DNA from: Erysipelotrichaceae bacterium | Lineage (GTDB): Bacteria; Bacillota_I; Bacilli_A; Erysipelotrichales; Erysipelotrichaceae | Reading direction: 5' to 3' | DNA length: 64,000 nt | NCBI GenBank assembly: GCA_031272515.1 | Contig: JAISTR010000003.1 | Coordinates: 1-64,000, forward strand | Part shown: positions 15,761 through 23,821 of the stretch, piece after piece | Layout: each line of letters begins with the position of its first letter | Position numbering within the stretch: the stretch's first letter is position 1 | Notes under the pieces: model-generated | The model's database searches: none | What the model saw: the letters and a program-made list of their open reading frames with translations, nothing else | What the model was told of the DNA's origin: nothing | Translations under genes and position numbers: made by a program

Positions 15761-16291
15761 TACATCTTTTTTCAGCAGATTCATGTACAGTTCATGCAGA
15801 CAGGAGGCTGTAGCCACCAGACAAAGGCCGACGGCGAAGCTGTCGCGGAAGTATTGGGGAAACAGAAAGATGACGAAGATGCAGAAAGCGGTGAACTTGT
15901 TGAGGATGGAATGCATCGGCAGAAACTGCTTCCACTTGATTTTGCGAATCAGCCAGGCAGTGATGCGCACCACACAAAGTAGGGCAATCCAAACGAAGAT
16001 CCACCAGGGAAGGTGGTAGTGCTGCAGAAAGCGCAGAATCATAATCGAGTAGAAGGTCAAATCCGCAATCGTATCCATAATCGTGCCAAAACGGGAAATC
16101 GCCTGAAACTTGCGGGCGAAATATCCGTCCAGAACATCGGAGAGCCCGCAGGCCAGGTAGATCAGATAGTATGAAAACGAATAATAGGGGACAAAGATCA
16201 GGACAATCGACAATAAAACCCGGCCTCCGGTCAAAAGATTCGGGACCATTTTTTTTAATGATGATGTGGCAGGCAGGACGTTTTGCTCCAT
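15749..16291 (-). CDS. CDP-alcohol phosphatidyltransferase (PgsA-like)
   Basis: Membrane enzyme (180 residues) that transfers a phosphatidyl group from CDP-diacylglycerol to an alcohol, such as glycerol 3-phosphate. The complete catalytic motif D-x2-DG-x2-AR-x8-G-x3-D-x3-D is present in residues from SDVLDGYFARKF to GTIMDTIAD. About six hydrophobic segments follow. The start MEQNVL is six bases downstream of an extended -10 element and has no Shine-Dalgarno site, so the mRNA may be leaderless. Which alcohol is used cannot be told; a second pgsA elsewhere is possible. Confidence 0.85.
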   Translation of the reverse strand: MEQNVLPATSSLKKMVPNLLTGGRVLLSIVLIFVPYYSFSYYLIYLACGLSDVLDGYFARKFQAISRFGTIMDTIADLTFYSIMILRFLQHYHLPWWIFVWIALLCVVRITAWLIRKIKWKQFLPMHSILNKFTAFCIFVIFLFPQYFRDSFAVGLCLVATASCLHELYMNLLKKDVIRA

Positions 16292-16297
16292 ACTCAA

Positions 16298-16306
16298 ATT
16301 ATAGCA
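16298..16306 (-). promoter_or_regulatory. Extended -10 promoter six bases before the pgsA-like start
   Basis: TGC-TATAAT on the minus strand; the hexamer ends at 16298 and the ATG begins at 16291. The usual start site would fall on the A of the ATG. No -35 hexamer is evident. Confidence 0.6.
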
Positions 16307-16353
16307 CAAGGGTCTTTTTCCGTTTATAATGGTTGCGTAAAGGAGCTGGGATT

Positions 16354-17592
16354 TTGGCTTATCAATTCACTACAAACCTGAGCCCGTCAGAATTTGACCG
16401 CTTTGCGAAAAACCATCCGCTCGCCAGCATTCTACAGACCAGCGGTTGGGCAGATGTCAAAAAAGAATGGACTTCCTATTTTACCGGGGTGTTATCTGAA
16501 GGCAAGGTCATTGCTGCATCGCTGGTTTTGGTTCGCCGTCTGCCTTTGGGCTTCACACTGTTCTACCTGCCCCGGGGACCCTTGTTGGATTTACAGGACA
16601 GCGATCTTTGCACTTTTTATTTTTCAGAGCTGAAACAGTTTGCGAAGAAACAAAGAGCCATCTCGATTAAGATCGATCCCAATATTGTCATCTCTGCCCT
16701 GCCTTACGATGAGTACCAGCAAAGTAAACCGATTACCGCACATCCTTTGGTGGATGTTTTAAAAGCGTATGGCTTTATTCATAAGGGCTTCAACCGTGAT
16801 CTGACCTCCACGGCCCAGCCGCGCTTTGCGGCTGTGATTTATAAGAGTCAGCCGGAGAGCGACTGGCGTAACAGCCCCGGTGGCAAGCAGGCCCGCAAAG
16901 CCGAGAAGAAAGGCGTGGAGATTGTACAGAAACAAAACGCCGTAGGTGAGTTTGCGCCTTTGATGGGCTACACCTCAAAGCGCAAGCAGCTCTACCTGCG
17001 CAACCAGGAATACTACCAAAGGCTGGTTGATGCCTTTGTCAGCGACCACCACTTTATCTTTTCGAAACTGAACCTGAAAGAATATTTGCTTCGTTGTGAG
17101 ACAGAAGCGAAAGACTGCGAGAAGCAGTTTCGCAATCCGGATGTGAAAGAGAAGAACCTCTCGGTAACCAAAACCCGCTACCAGTCGCTGCAGAAGGAAA
17201 TCGCCAGGGTCAAGCAATTTATCGCTGAAGACGGGGATGAGGTGTTATTGTCCGGCTCGCTGATGGTCAAGGATAAAAAGGCCTGCTATTTTCTTTACTC
17301 CGGCTTCAACGACAAATACCAGCGTTATCTGGGACCGGACTATGCCCAGATTGCCAAGCTGGAATGGGCTTTTTCACAGGCAGTAGAGAAAGCGGACTTC
17401 GGCGGGGTACCTGGCAGCCTGGATGACGGCATCGCCAAATACAAGCTGTCCTTTCATCCCTATATTGATGAATATCTCGGTGAGTTTGATCTGCCGGTGA
17501 AAAAATGGCTCTATCCGCTCTTTGAGCACTTTTTGCCCAAGGCCAAGCTGTGGGTGATGAAATGGGCGAGAAGGAGAAACCGACATGCTTGA
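16354..17592 (+). CDS. FemAB-family peptidoglycan aminoacyltransferase (first copy)
   Basis: Enzyme of the FemX/FemAB type (412 residues), which adds amino acids from aminoacyl-tRNA to the lipid II stem peptide to build the cross-bridge. It has two GNAT-like folds, with LPRGPLLD in the first half and SGFNDKYQRYLGP plus FGGVPGSLDDG in the second, and a charged coiled-coil insertion (about residues 225-285). The TTG start at 16354 has an AAAGGAG site eight bases before it; an upstream TTG at 16333 has none. It overlaps the second copy by eight bases. The amino acid used is not evident. Confidence 0.9.
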   Translation: MAYQFTTNLSPSEFDRFAKNHPLASILQTSGWADVKKEWTSYFTGVLSEGKVIAASLVLVRRLPLGFTLFYLPRGPLLDLQDSDLCTFYFSELKQFAKKQRAISIKIDPNIVISALPYDEYQQSKPITAHPLVDVLKAYGFIHKGFNRDLTSTAQPRFAAVIYKSQPESDWRNSPGGKQARKAEKKGVEIVQKQNAVGEFAPLMGYTSKRKQLYLRNQEYYQRLVDAFVSDHHFIFSKLNLKEYLLRCETEAKDCEKQFRNPDVKEKNLSVTKTRYQSLQKEIARVKQFIAEDGDEVLLSGSLMVKDKKACYFLYSGFNDKYQRYLGPDYAQIAKLEWAFSQAVEKADFGGVPGSLDDGIAKYKLSFHPYIDEYLGEFDLPVKKWLYPLFEHFLPKAKLWVMKWARRRNRHA

Positions 17593-18808
17593 GCTGCTCG
17601 ACAAACAGACCTATGATGCCTTTGTAGAGAAACATCCCTATGGGCACTACCGCAAGATGTCATACTGGGCGAAGTATCTCGAACCTCAGAAATACCAGGC
17701 GGTTTATCTGGGATTGAAAGAAAACGGAGAACTGCAGGGCACAGCCATGGTGTTAAGAAAGAACATTCTTTTCGGGCACTATGACTATGTGCTTTGGGGT
17801 CCCTGTGTTGACTATACAAACCAAACAAGTGCTGAGCTTTTTCTGAAAGAATTGATCGCCTTTAGCAAAGGCCATAAAGCGGTCTTTCTTAGAATTGACC
17901 CCAATGTGATTCGGGTCTCGCGCAATATTGACGGCAGTCAGAAAGAGGGGCTGGATCAAGAGTATATTACCGATTATCTGAAAGAGCTGGGCTTTGCGCA
18001 CCGGGGCTATGGCTATGGCTATGATGGCAGTTGGACCAACCGCTTTACGCTGATGCAAGACCTCAGCATACCAATGCCACAAATCATCAGCCAGTTTGCC
18101 AAGTCCAAGCAGAATGTGCTCAAACGCCATGACCAGATTGGGGTCAGCAGCAAAGAGGGGAGCCGGGATGATCTGGACTACCTGGTGGACTTTGGAATTC
18201 AGCTCTCCAAGATTCAAAAGTTTGAACCGCATGACCGTAAATACTTTGAATACTTGCTGGACTGCTTGAAAGAGCACGGACATCTCTATATCACGGAAAT
18301 CGAGGTGCCGGTGATGATCGCCCATATTGAAGAGGAGATTGAAAGCGGCAAGTACAAAAAAGACCCGGAAGCTCTAAAAGCCAAAGAAAGGGATCTGGCT
18401 TTGGCAAAGAACTGGCAAAAGCTGGGGGACAGACTGGTGATTGCGGCGGGGATATTTATTGTCAATGGTGACAAGTCATGGAACCTGTTTACCTATAACC
18501 ACAAGGACTTCAATTCTTTAAAACCGACAGACAATCTGCACCGATATGCAATGTCCAAGATGAAAGAATTGGGTGTGAAGGACTATGACTTTGTGGGCTT
18601 TTCCGGACGGACCGACAAGGACGACCGCTATTATGGCTTATACGAATACAAGAAGAGCTTTGGCAGTGAGTTTATAGAGTACATCGGGGAGTTCACGATG
18701 GTTTTTGGCAAGAGTCGCTATCAATTGTTCTTGTTTGGTGAAAAATTGAAAAAAGCAATCGGTTGGAGATGGCGGAAGCTGAAAAGAAGATTGCGCGGGG
18801 AAAGATAA
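17585..18808 (+). CDS. FemAB-family peptidoglycan aminoacyltransferase (second copy)
   Basis: Paralogue of the preceding gene (407 residues) with the same two-domain plan and coiled-coil insertion. Visible marks are WGPCVDYTN in the first domain and FVGFSGRTDKDDRYYGLYEYK in the second. Tandem FemAB genes usually add successive residues to one bridge (as FemA and FemB do), so the pair predicts a bridge of at least two added residues; this is inference. The start overlaps the end of the first gene. A hairpin without U-tract follows the stop, and no clear terminator is seen before the feo promoter. Confidence 0.9.
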   Translation: MLELLDKQTYDAFVEKHPYGHYRKMSYWAKYLEPQKYQAVYLGLKENGELQGTAMVLRKNILFGHYDYVLWGPCVDYTNQTSAELFLKELIAFSKGHKAVFLRIDPNVIRVSRNIDGSQKEGLDQEYITDYLKELGFAHRGYGYGYDGSWTNRFTLMQDLSIPMPQIISQFAKSKQNVLKRHDQIGVSSKEGSRDDLDYLVDFGIQLSKIQKFEPHDRKYFEYLLDCLKEHGHLYITEIEVPVMIAHIEEEIESGKYKKDPEALKAKERDLALAKNWQKLGDRLVIAAGIFIVNGDKSWNLFTYNHKDFNSLKPTDNLHRYAMSKMKELGVKDYDFVGFSGRTDKDDRYYGLYEYKKSFGSEFIEYIGEFTMVFGKSRYQLFLFGEKLKKAIGWRWRKLKRRLRGER

Positions 18809-18932
18809 TTCAGGCAGTAAAGACAAAGTCGGGGCAGGCAAGTCCACCCTGGCTGTTTTGTCATGTCCTTGTTTCAATTGTTTGCAGCGAACCAAAACCC
18901 AATAAAAAAGTAAGCAAATGCAAACATTTTCC

Positions 18933-18961
18933 TTGACAAGCAGACAGCCACCCGCTATGAT
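18933..18961 (+). promoter_or_regulatory. Promoter of the feo operon
   Basis: TTGACA (18933-18938), 17 bases, TATGAT (18956-18961). Near-perfect sigma-A promoter 46 bases before the first feoA. Confidence 0.85.
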
Positions 18962-18969
18962 GTTTCTAT

Positions 18970-18987
18970 AGTTAGACGAAGATAACT
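18970..18987 (+). promoter_or_regulatory. Candidate iron-regulator operator of the feo operon
   Basis: AGTTA (18970-18974), eight bases, TAACT (18983-18987): a dyad across the transcription start region. Position and TTAG-rich content fit a DtxR/MntR-type or Fur-type repressor site, but the exact family cannot be decided. Confidence 0.45.
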
Positions 18988-19006
18988 TTAGTACGAAGGT
19001 GGTGTT

Positions 19007-19219
19007 ATGATGCCTCTGTCTCTGGTCCGTCCGGGAGAAACCAGCTATATCAAGAAGGTTAAGGGAAAAATGGAAACCCGGGCTTTTTTGGAGAAGCTTG
19101 GTTTTGTGGAAGGATGCCGGGTCACAGTAGTCAGTGAAAACCGCGGAAATGTTATCGTCAGTATCAAAGAGTCCCGGGTCGCAATCAGCCGGGAAATGGC
19201 CAGAGAGATTCTGGTTTAA
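19007..19219 (+). CDS. feoA: FeoA family protein (first copy)
   Basis: Small cytoplasmic SH3-like protein (70 residues) that supports ferrous iron uptake by FeoB. The FLEKLGFVEGCRVTVVSENRGNV region is the FeoA core; the C-terminal half carries the usual V-I-x-I-x-x-x-x-x-A pattern. It is the first gene of feoA-feoA-feoB, 11 bases before the second copy. Two adjacent ATGs exist (19007, 19010). Confidence 0.92.
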   Translation: MMPLSLVRPGETSYIKKVKGKMETRAFLEKLGFVEGCRVTVVSENRGNVIVSIKESRVAISREMAREILV

Positions 19220-19230
19220 GGAGGAAAGGC

Positions 19231-19452
19231 ATGAAGACACTGCGGGAAGTAAAACCGGGTGAAACCGTTACCGTCACCAAAATTGAAGGCAGCGGTCCGG
19301 TCAAAAGACGCATCATGGAAATGGGTGTAACCAAAGGCATTGCGGTATTTGTCCGCAAGGTCGCACCGCTGGGAGATCCGGTGGAGGTGACCGTGCGCGG
19401 CTATGAACTCTCGTTGCGCAAGGCCGATGCCCAGAATATTATCGTAGACTAA
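19231..19452 (+). CDS. feoA: FeoA family protein (second copy)
   Basis: Second FeoA-like protein (73 residues), with the fuller family pattern: LREVKPGETVTVTKIEG at the N-terminus, RRIMEMGVTKG in the middle and the VTVRGYELSLRKADAQNI end. Two divergent FeoA proteins before FeoB are known in Bacillota and may form a hetero-oligomer with FeoB's cytoplasmic domain. A GGAGG site lies upstream. Confidence 0.94.
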   Translation: MKTLREVKPGETVTVTKIEGSGPVKRRIMEMGVTKGIAVFVRKVAPLGDPVEVTVRGYELSLRKADAQNIIVD

Positions 19453-19521
19453 GCGCGGAGCGAAAGCTCCGCTCGTATTAACAAGATTTGTTAGCATTAA
19501 CTAACTAAGGAGGATACAGCT

Positions 19522-21693
19522 ATGCCAATTACCATTGCTTTGGCGGGGAACCCCAACAGCGGAAAAACAACCTTATTCAATGCTTTGACCGGTGCCAATC
19601 AATTTGTCGGCAACTGGCCGGGGGTGACGGTTGAGAAGAAGGAAGGAAAACTGAAAGGGCATAAGGATGTCACGGTTACCGACCTGCCGGGGATTTATTC
19701 CCTGTCTCCCTACACCCTGGAGGAAGTGGTTGCCCGCAATTACCTGATTGATGATAAAGTCGATGTGATTTTAAACATCGTTGACGGCACCAACCTGGAG
19801 CGCAATCTGTTTTTGACCACCCAGCTTTTGGAAATGGGAATTCCGCTGGTGGTGGTCGTCAATATGGCCGACCTGATTCAAAAAAGCGGGGACCAAATCA
19901 ACCTGGAGGCCATGTCCAAAGAACTGGGCGTACCGGTCTATGCGATTTCCGCTTTAAAACAAAGCGGCATTGCGGAGGCCGTCAAGGCCGTCCTCGATGC
20001 AGCTGCCGGAGTCAAACCGGTGCCCAAGCACAATTTCAGCGGCAGCATAGAGCATGCAATAGCCCATATTGAAGAAGCGGTATTGCATGATCTGCCGGAG
20101 GAAAAACAGCGGTTTCTGGCGATCAAGCTCTTTGAGCGGGATACCAAAATCATGGAGAAGCTCAAGATCAAAAAACAGGACCTGGCTCATATCAATGATG
20201 ATATCAAGGCCTGTGAAAAGGAGTTGGGGGATGACAGCGAAAGCCTGATTACCGCCCAGCGCTATGACTATATAGATTCCATCATCCACGACTGCCTCAA
20301 GCGCAAGAATGCCGGGGCCATGACCATCAGCGATAAAATCGATAAGATCATCACCAACCGCTGGCTGGCTTTGCCAATATTTGCCCTGGTCATGTTTCTG
20401 GTGTACTACATCTCAGTCACTTCGGTCGGCACCATTGTCACCGACTGGACCAACGACAGCCTCTTTGGCGAAGGCTTCAATTTCTTGGGAGCGGAAATTC
20501 CGGGAATCCCGGTTCTGGTATCCGATCTGCTGGCCTCGCTCAACACCGCCGAATGGCTTTCCGGTTTAGTGGTGGACGGGATTGTGGCCGGGGTTGGGGC
20601 TGTGCTTGGCTTTGTGCCGCAGATGTTGATTCTCTTCTTCTTTCTGGCCTTCTTGGAAGGCTGTGGGTATATGGCGCGTATCGCCTTCATCATGGACCGG
20701 ATCTTCCGCCGCTTTGGTCTCTCTGGCAAATCCTTCATCCCCATCTTAATCGGGACCGGCTGCGGAGTTCCGGGCTTGATGGCTTCGCGCACGATTGAAA
20801 GCGACCGTGACCGCAAGATGACGATCATGGTCACGACCTTTATTCCCTGCAGCGCCAAGCTGCCGATTATCGCCTTAATTGCCGGGGCACTGTTCGGCGG
20901 TGCCTGGTGGGTGGCTCCCAGTGCCTACTTCTTGGGCATGGCCGCCATTGTCTGCTCAGGGATTATCCTTAAGAAAACCCGCTTATTTGCGGGGGATGTA
21001 TCACCCTTTGTGATGGAACTGCCGGCCTATCACTGGCCGACCTTCGGCTCCATTCTTCGCTCGATGTGGGAGCGCGGCTGGTCCTTTATCAAGAAGGCTG
21101 GAACGATTATCCTGCTGGCGACCATCTTTGTCTGGTTTACGAGCTCCTTTGGCTTTGCGGACGGCAAGTTTCAAATGGTGGATATGTCTGAGAGCCTTCT
21201 GGCTGCTGCCGGCAATGCCTTTGCCTGGATCTTCTCACCGCTGGGCTTTGGCAACTGGAAGGCAACGGTGGCAACCATCACCGGCTTGATTGCCAAGGAA
21301 AATGTGGTTGGAACATTTGGTATACTATATGGGTATGCGGAAGTTGCCGAGGACGGTGCTGAGATCTGGGGCGCCCTGGCGCTTGAACTGCCGGCTTTGG
21401 CTGCCTACTCCTTTTTGGTATTCAATCTGCTCTGTGCTCCCTGCTTTGCGGCAATGGGTGCCATCAAGCGCGAGATGAACAATACCAAGTGGTTCTGGAT
21501 TGCGATCGGTTATGAATGCGTATTTGCCTATGCGGTTGCCTTTGTAATTTATCAGCTTGGCTTGTGGCTGACCGCTGGCGCCTTCTCGCTTTACACGATT
21601 CTCGCTTTAGCTGTTTTGGCTGGCTTTGTATATCTGTTGGTACGCCCGCAAAAAGCGGAGAAAATCGGTTCTCCGGTTTCCGTCGAGGCGTAG
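19522..21693 (+). CDS. feoB: Ferrous iron transporter FeoB
   Basis: Cytoplasmic-membrane Fe(II) transporter (723 residues). The N-terminal GTPase domain shows G1 GNPNSGKT, G2 region around GVTVEKKEG, G3 DLPGIYSL and G4 NMADLI (here NMAD rather than the common NxxD form), followed by the guanine-dissociation-inhibitor helical part (to about residue 265). The membrane part has two Gate motifs (IGTGCGVPG and ITGLIAKENVVGTFG). The start follows AGGAGG. It is the third gene of the operon and is followed by a small Cys-rich membrane protein. Confidence 0.97.
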   Translation: MPITIALAGNPNSGKTTLFNALTGANQFVGNWPGVTVEKKEGKLKGHKDVTVTDLPGIYSLSPYTLEEVVARNYLIDDKVDVILNIVDGTNLERNLFLTTQLLEMGIPLVVVVNMADLIQKSGDQINLEAMSKELGVPVYAISALKQSGIAEAVKAVLDAAAGVKPVPKHNFSGSIEHAIAHIEEAVLHDLPEEKQRFLAIKLFERDTKIMEKLKIKKQDLAHINDDIKACEKELGDDSESLITAQRYDYIDSIIHDCLKRKNAGAMTISDKIDKIITNRWLALPIFALVMFLVYYISVTSVGTIVTDWTNDSLFGEGFNFLGAEIPGIPVLVSDLLASLNTAEWLSGLVVDGIVAGVGAVLGFVPQMLILFFFLAFLEGCGYMARIAFIMDRIFRRFGLSGKSFIPILIGTGCGVPGLMASRTIESDRDRKMTIMVTTFIPCSAKLPIIALIAGALFGGAWWVAPSAYFLGMAAIVCSGIILKKTRLFAGDVSPFVMELPAYHWPTFGSILRSMWERGWSFIKKAGTIILLATIFVWFTSSFGFADGKFQMVDMSESLLAAAGNAFAWIFSPLGFGNWKATVATITGLIAKENVVGTFGILYGYAEVAEDGAEIWGALALELPALAAYSFLVFNLLCAPCFAAMGAIKREMNNTKWFWIAIGYECVFAYAVAFVIYQLGLWLTAGAFSLYTILALAVLAGFVYLLVRPQKAEKIGSPVSVEA

Positions 21694-21706
21694 GTAAGGA
21701 GATTCT

Positions 21707-21883
21707 ATGATCAGGTTTTTACAAGAAAACTTCGGCACGCTTTTGGTAGGAACCGTACTGCTGGTGATTGTCATTGCGATTATTGCCAATATGGTGAAAA
21801 CCAAAAGGGCGGGGAAATGCATCGGCTGCAGCTGCGGCTGCGGCAGTGCGGACTGCCCGCATCACAAACAGCACAGCTCTTGA
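21707..21883 (+). CDS. FeoB-associated Cys-rich membrane protein
   Basis: A 58-residue protein with one N-terminal membrane helix (residues 10-29) and a short tail CIGCSCGCGSADCPHH, carrying five Cys and then His residues. Proteins of this kind occur directly after feoB in many Bacillota and take the place of FeoC; their tail may bind iron or a cluster. A GGAG site lies seven bases before the ATG and the gene begins 13 bases after the feoB stop. Its function is inferred from position. Confidence 0.85.
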   Translation: MIRFLQENFGTLLVGTVLLVIVIAIIANMVKTKRAGKCIGCSCGCGSADCPHHKQHSS

Positions 21884-21923
21884 ATTAAAGTGTTTGAATC
21901 TTTACAAAACGAATGCAGCAAAC

Positions 21924-21948
21924 AAAAACCCGGAAAACCGGGTTTTTG
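21924..21948 (+). terminator. Terminator of the feo operon
   Basis: AAAACCCGG, AAAA loop, CCGGGTTTTT around 21925-21947. Confidence 0.88.
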
Positions 21949-22100
21949 TTTGCCGCAGTATAATTACAAAACATAAAAAACAACTTTAATATCATAAATA
22001 AAGGGAAAATCCACCAGTATCACACAGATGAAATCTAAAATCACATAAAATTACATATTAACTCGATATTCTCCCGATAATTAATTTGTATCCTATAGAT

Positions 22101-22215
22101 GTAAGTAATCATTGCTTACCTGTACGGACCTCTTCTCCTACAATTCCCAAAAACAAAGCCGTACAGTATCTATCCCCTTAAACGGAAAAAGGCCTCTCCC
22201 AAGGCCTTTTTCCAT
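22101..22215 (+). ncRNA. Candidate structured small RNA with its own terminator
   Basis: In the gene-free stretch 21950-22345 three nested structures follow each other: GTAAG/CTTAC (22101-22119), TGTACGG at 22121-22127 with CCGTACA at 22159-22165, and a perfect 12-bp terminator stem (22184-22195 with 22202-22213) ending in Ts. A TATAGA-like -10 lies at about 22094. No convincing ORF ends at this terminator. This could be a small RNA or a leader attenuator of the membrane LuxR gene at 22346. Confidence 0.4.
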
Positions 22216-22345
22216 TATCGGGTGTTTTTTTATTGAAATCAGAATTATGGCTGCTTTAAAGCTTCCCTGGAATTTCCCGGGGGAAAACCCCCAACTTATG
22301 GTATATTTATAGGGAATCACCGTTTTTTTCATTTTCAACCCCACT

Positions 22346-23743
22346 ATGAAAAAACAATTTTCTGTCACCAATCTAAAAAATGTAAGGAAACAAAACTGGC
22401 CATATATCACGACCTGGATTCTTTATTATGCCTGGGTGATTGTCTTTACCACCTGGTGGGTTGCCTCCCCGATTACCGACAGCCTTCTGGGCACCGGTTC
22501 CCGCGTGCTTTTGCACTCACTCAACCTGATTGCCTCCGCCATTGTGGTCGTGGTTTTAAAAAAGGAGTACTTCCGGATTTCCGGTGTCATCGGCAGCATC
22601 ACCATCCTTTTCACCGCCGCTTTTTCGCTTTTGGTCAAAGACCCGCAGCTTCATACCATCGCCATCGTGCTTTTGGCGATATCGCTGGGGATTGTCAACA
22701 TCTCGATTTTGGTGCCGATGGTCTACATCATGAACAACACCGAGAAGTTTGTCAGCATCCTGTCGACCTTCCTTCTGATCAGCGTCGTCATGCTTTTGGA
22801 GGAAACCGGAATCCTCAACAGTGCCAACGGCTTCTGGTTTTCCTTTCTGGCCTTACTAGTATCCGTCATCCCCATCTTCTTTTTCAAAAGCAGTGATTTG
22901 GATACTTCACTTCCCAAAGACTTCAATTTAATCCCAAAAGGGAAAAAGGTCCTCTATATCACCGTTTTGATGAACTGCTGCTACGCGATCTTCTGCAAGG
23001 GCATCGGCAAGTCCCTGGTGGACTCTGTCATCAACGCGATTGGCTATTCATTGTTTCCGGCTTACTATACCGGCGCTTTATTGGGCTGTGTGTTCTATTA
23101 TGGCATCTACCGCTTCTTTAAATATGCCAACCACATCACCTGGAATGTGACCTTTGCGATGTTTGCTTTGGCGATGGTGTTTTATCCCTTGGCCCAACAG
23201 CAGAGTATGGCTTTGGCCTTTGCGGGGATGATCGGGGCTGCTTCCACAATGGGCATGATCAACATGTACTACATTGTCGGGGTGGTGGGCAAGAAATACT
23301 GGAACTACTTCTATGTCAAGGCCAGTGTGGTTTTGATCGGACTTTGCGGGGGGATGGCAGGAACCCTTTTGGGCAGTCTCTTTGCGCGCAGCACCTTCGC
23401 CTTTCCCTATGGCGGCTTGCCGGTACTGGTTTTCTCGGTTTTGATTATCCTGCTTTTGATTATTCTCTCTCCGATACTGGAGAATACCTACTACAAGGAA
23501 GACTGGGCGAGCGACTCTGAGAAGGTTGATATTGACAATGAGAAGGTCTTCCGCTTTGCGGATTACCATCTCAATCCAAGGGAGACGCAGCTATGCCAGT
23601 ATCTCTTGCAAGGCCATACCATCCGCCAGTCCGCTTCCTTAATGAACATTCAGGAATCGACCTGCAACTCCTATTGCAAGGACCTCTACCGCAAGCTGGG
23701 CATCAACAGCAGGGTGGAGCTGCTCAACCTCTTCCAGGATTAA
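22346..23743 (+). CDS. Membrane-bound LuxR-type regulator (first copy, 465 aa)
   Basis: The first 390 or so residues are hydrophobic, with about 10-12 predicted membrane segments in an MFS-like array. Residues about 400-465 form a LuxR-type helix-turn-helix (RETQLCQYLLQGHTIRQ, then ESTCNSYCKDLYRKLGINSR). There is no receiver or kinase domain, so the membrane part is probably the sensor itself. Such proteins are frequent in Eggerthella-type actinobacteria. No Shine-Dalgarno site precedes the ATG. A GGGGG-AAAA-CCCCC hairpin lies at 22279-22292 upstream. The ligand and targets are unknown; the lipoprotein cluster downstream is the obvious candidate. Confidence 0.82.
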   Translation: MKKQFSVTNLKNVRKQNWPYITTWILYYAWVIVFTTWWVASPITDSLLGTGSRVLLHSLNLIASAIVVVVLKKEYFRISGVIGSITILFTAAFSLLVKDPQLHTIAIVLLAISLGIVNISILVPMVYIMNNTEKFVSILSTFLLISVVMLLEETGILNSANGFWFSFLALLVSVIPIFFFKSSDLDTSLPKDFNLIPKGKKVLYITVLMNCCYAIFCKGIGKSLVDSVINAIGYSLFPAYYTGALLGCVFYYGIYRFFKYANHITWNVTFAMFALAMVFYPLAQQQSMALAFAGMIGAASTMGMINMYYIVGVVGKKYWNYFYVKASVVLIGLCGGMAGTLLGSLFARSTFAFPYGGLPVLVFSVLIILLLIILSPILENTYYKEDWASDSEKVDIDNEKVFRFADYHLNPRETQLCQYLLQGHTIRQSASLMNIQESTCNSYCKDLYRKLGINSRVELLNLFQD

Positions 23744-23747
23744 AAAA

Positions 23748-23782
23748 CCGGTACCCCTAAAACATGGGGGTACCTTTTTTTT
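23748..23782 (+). terminator. Terminator between the two LuxR-type genes
   Basis: GGTACCCC (23750-23757) with GGGGTACC (23767-23774) and an eight-base T-tract. Confidence 0.88.
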
Positions 23783-23821
23783 GATTTTGCTTTATTCTTA
23801 AGGAAACACCGGGAGGGAAGT

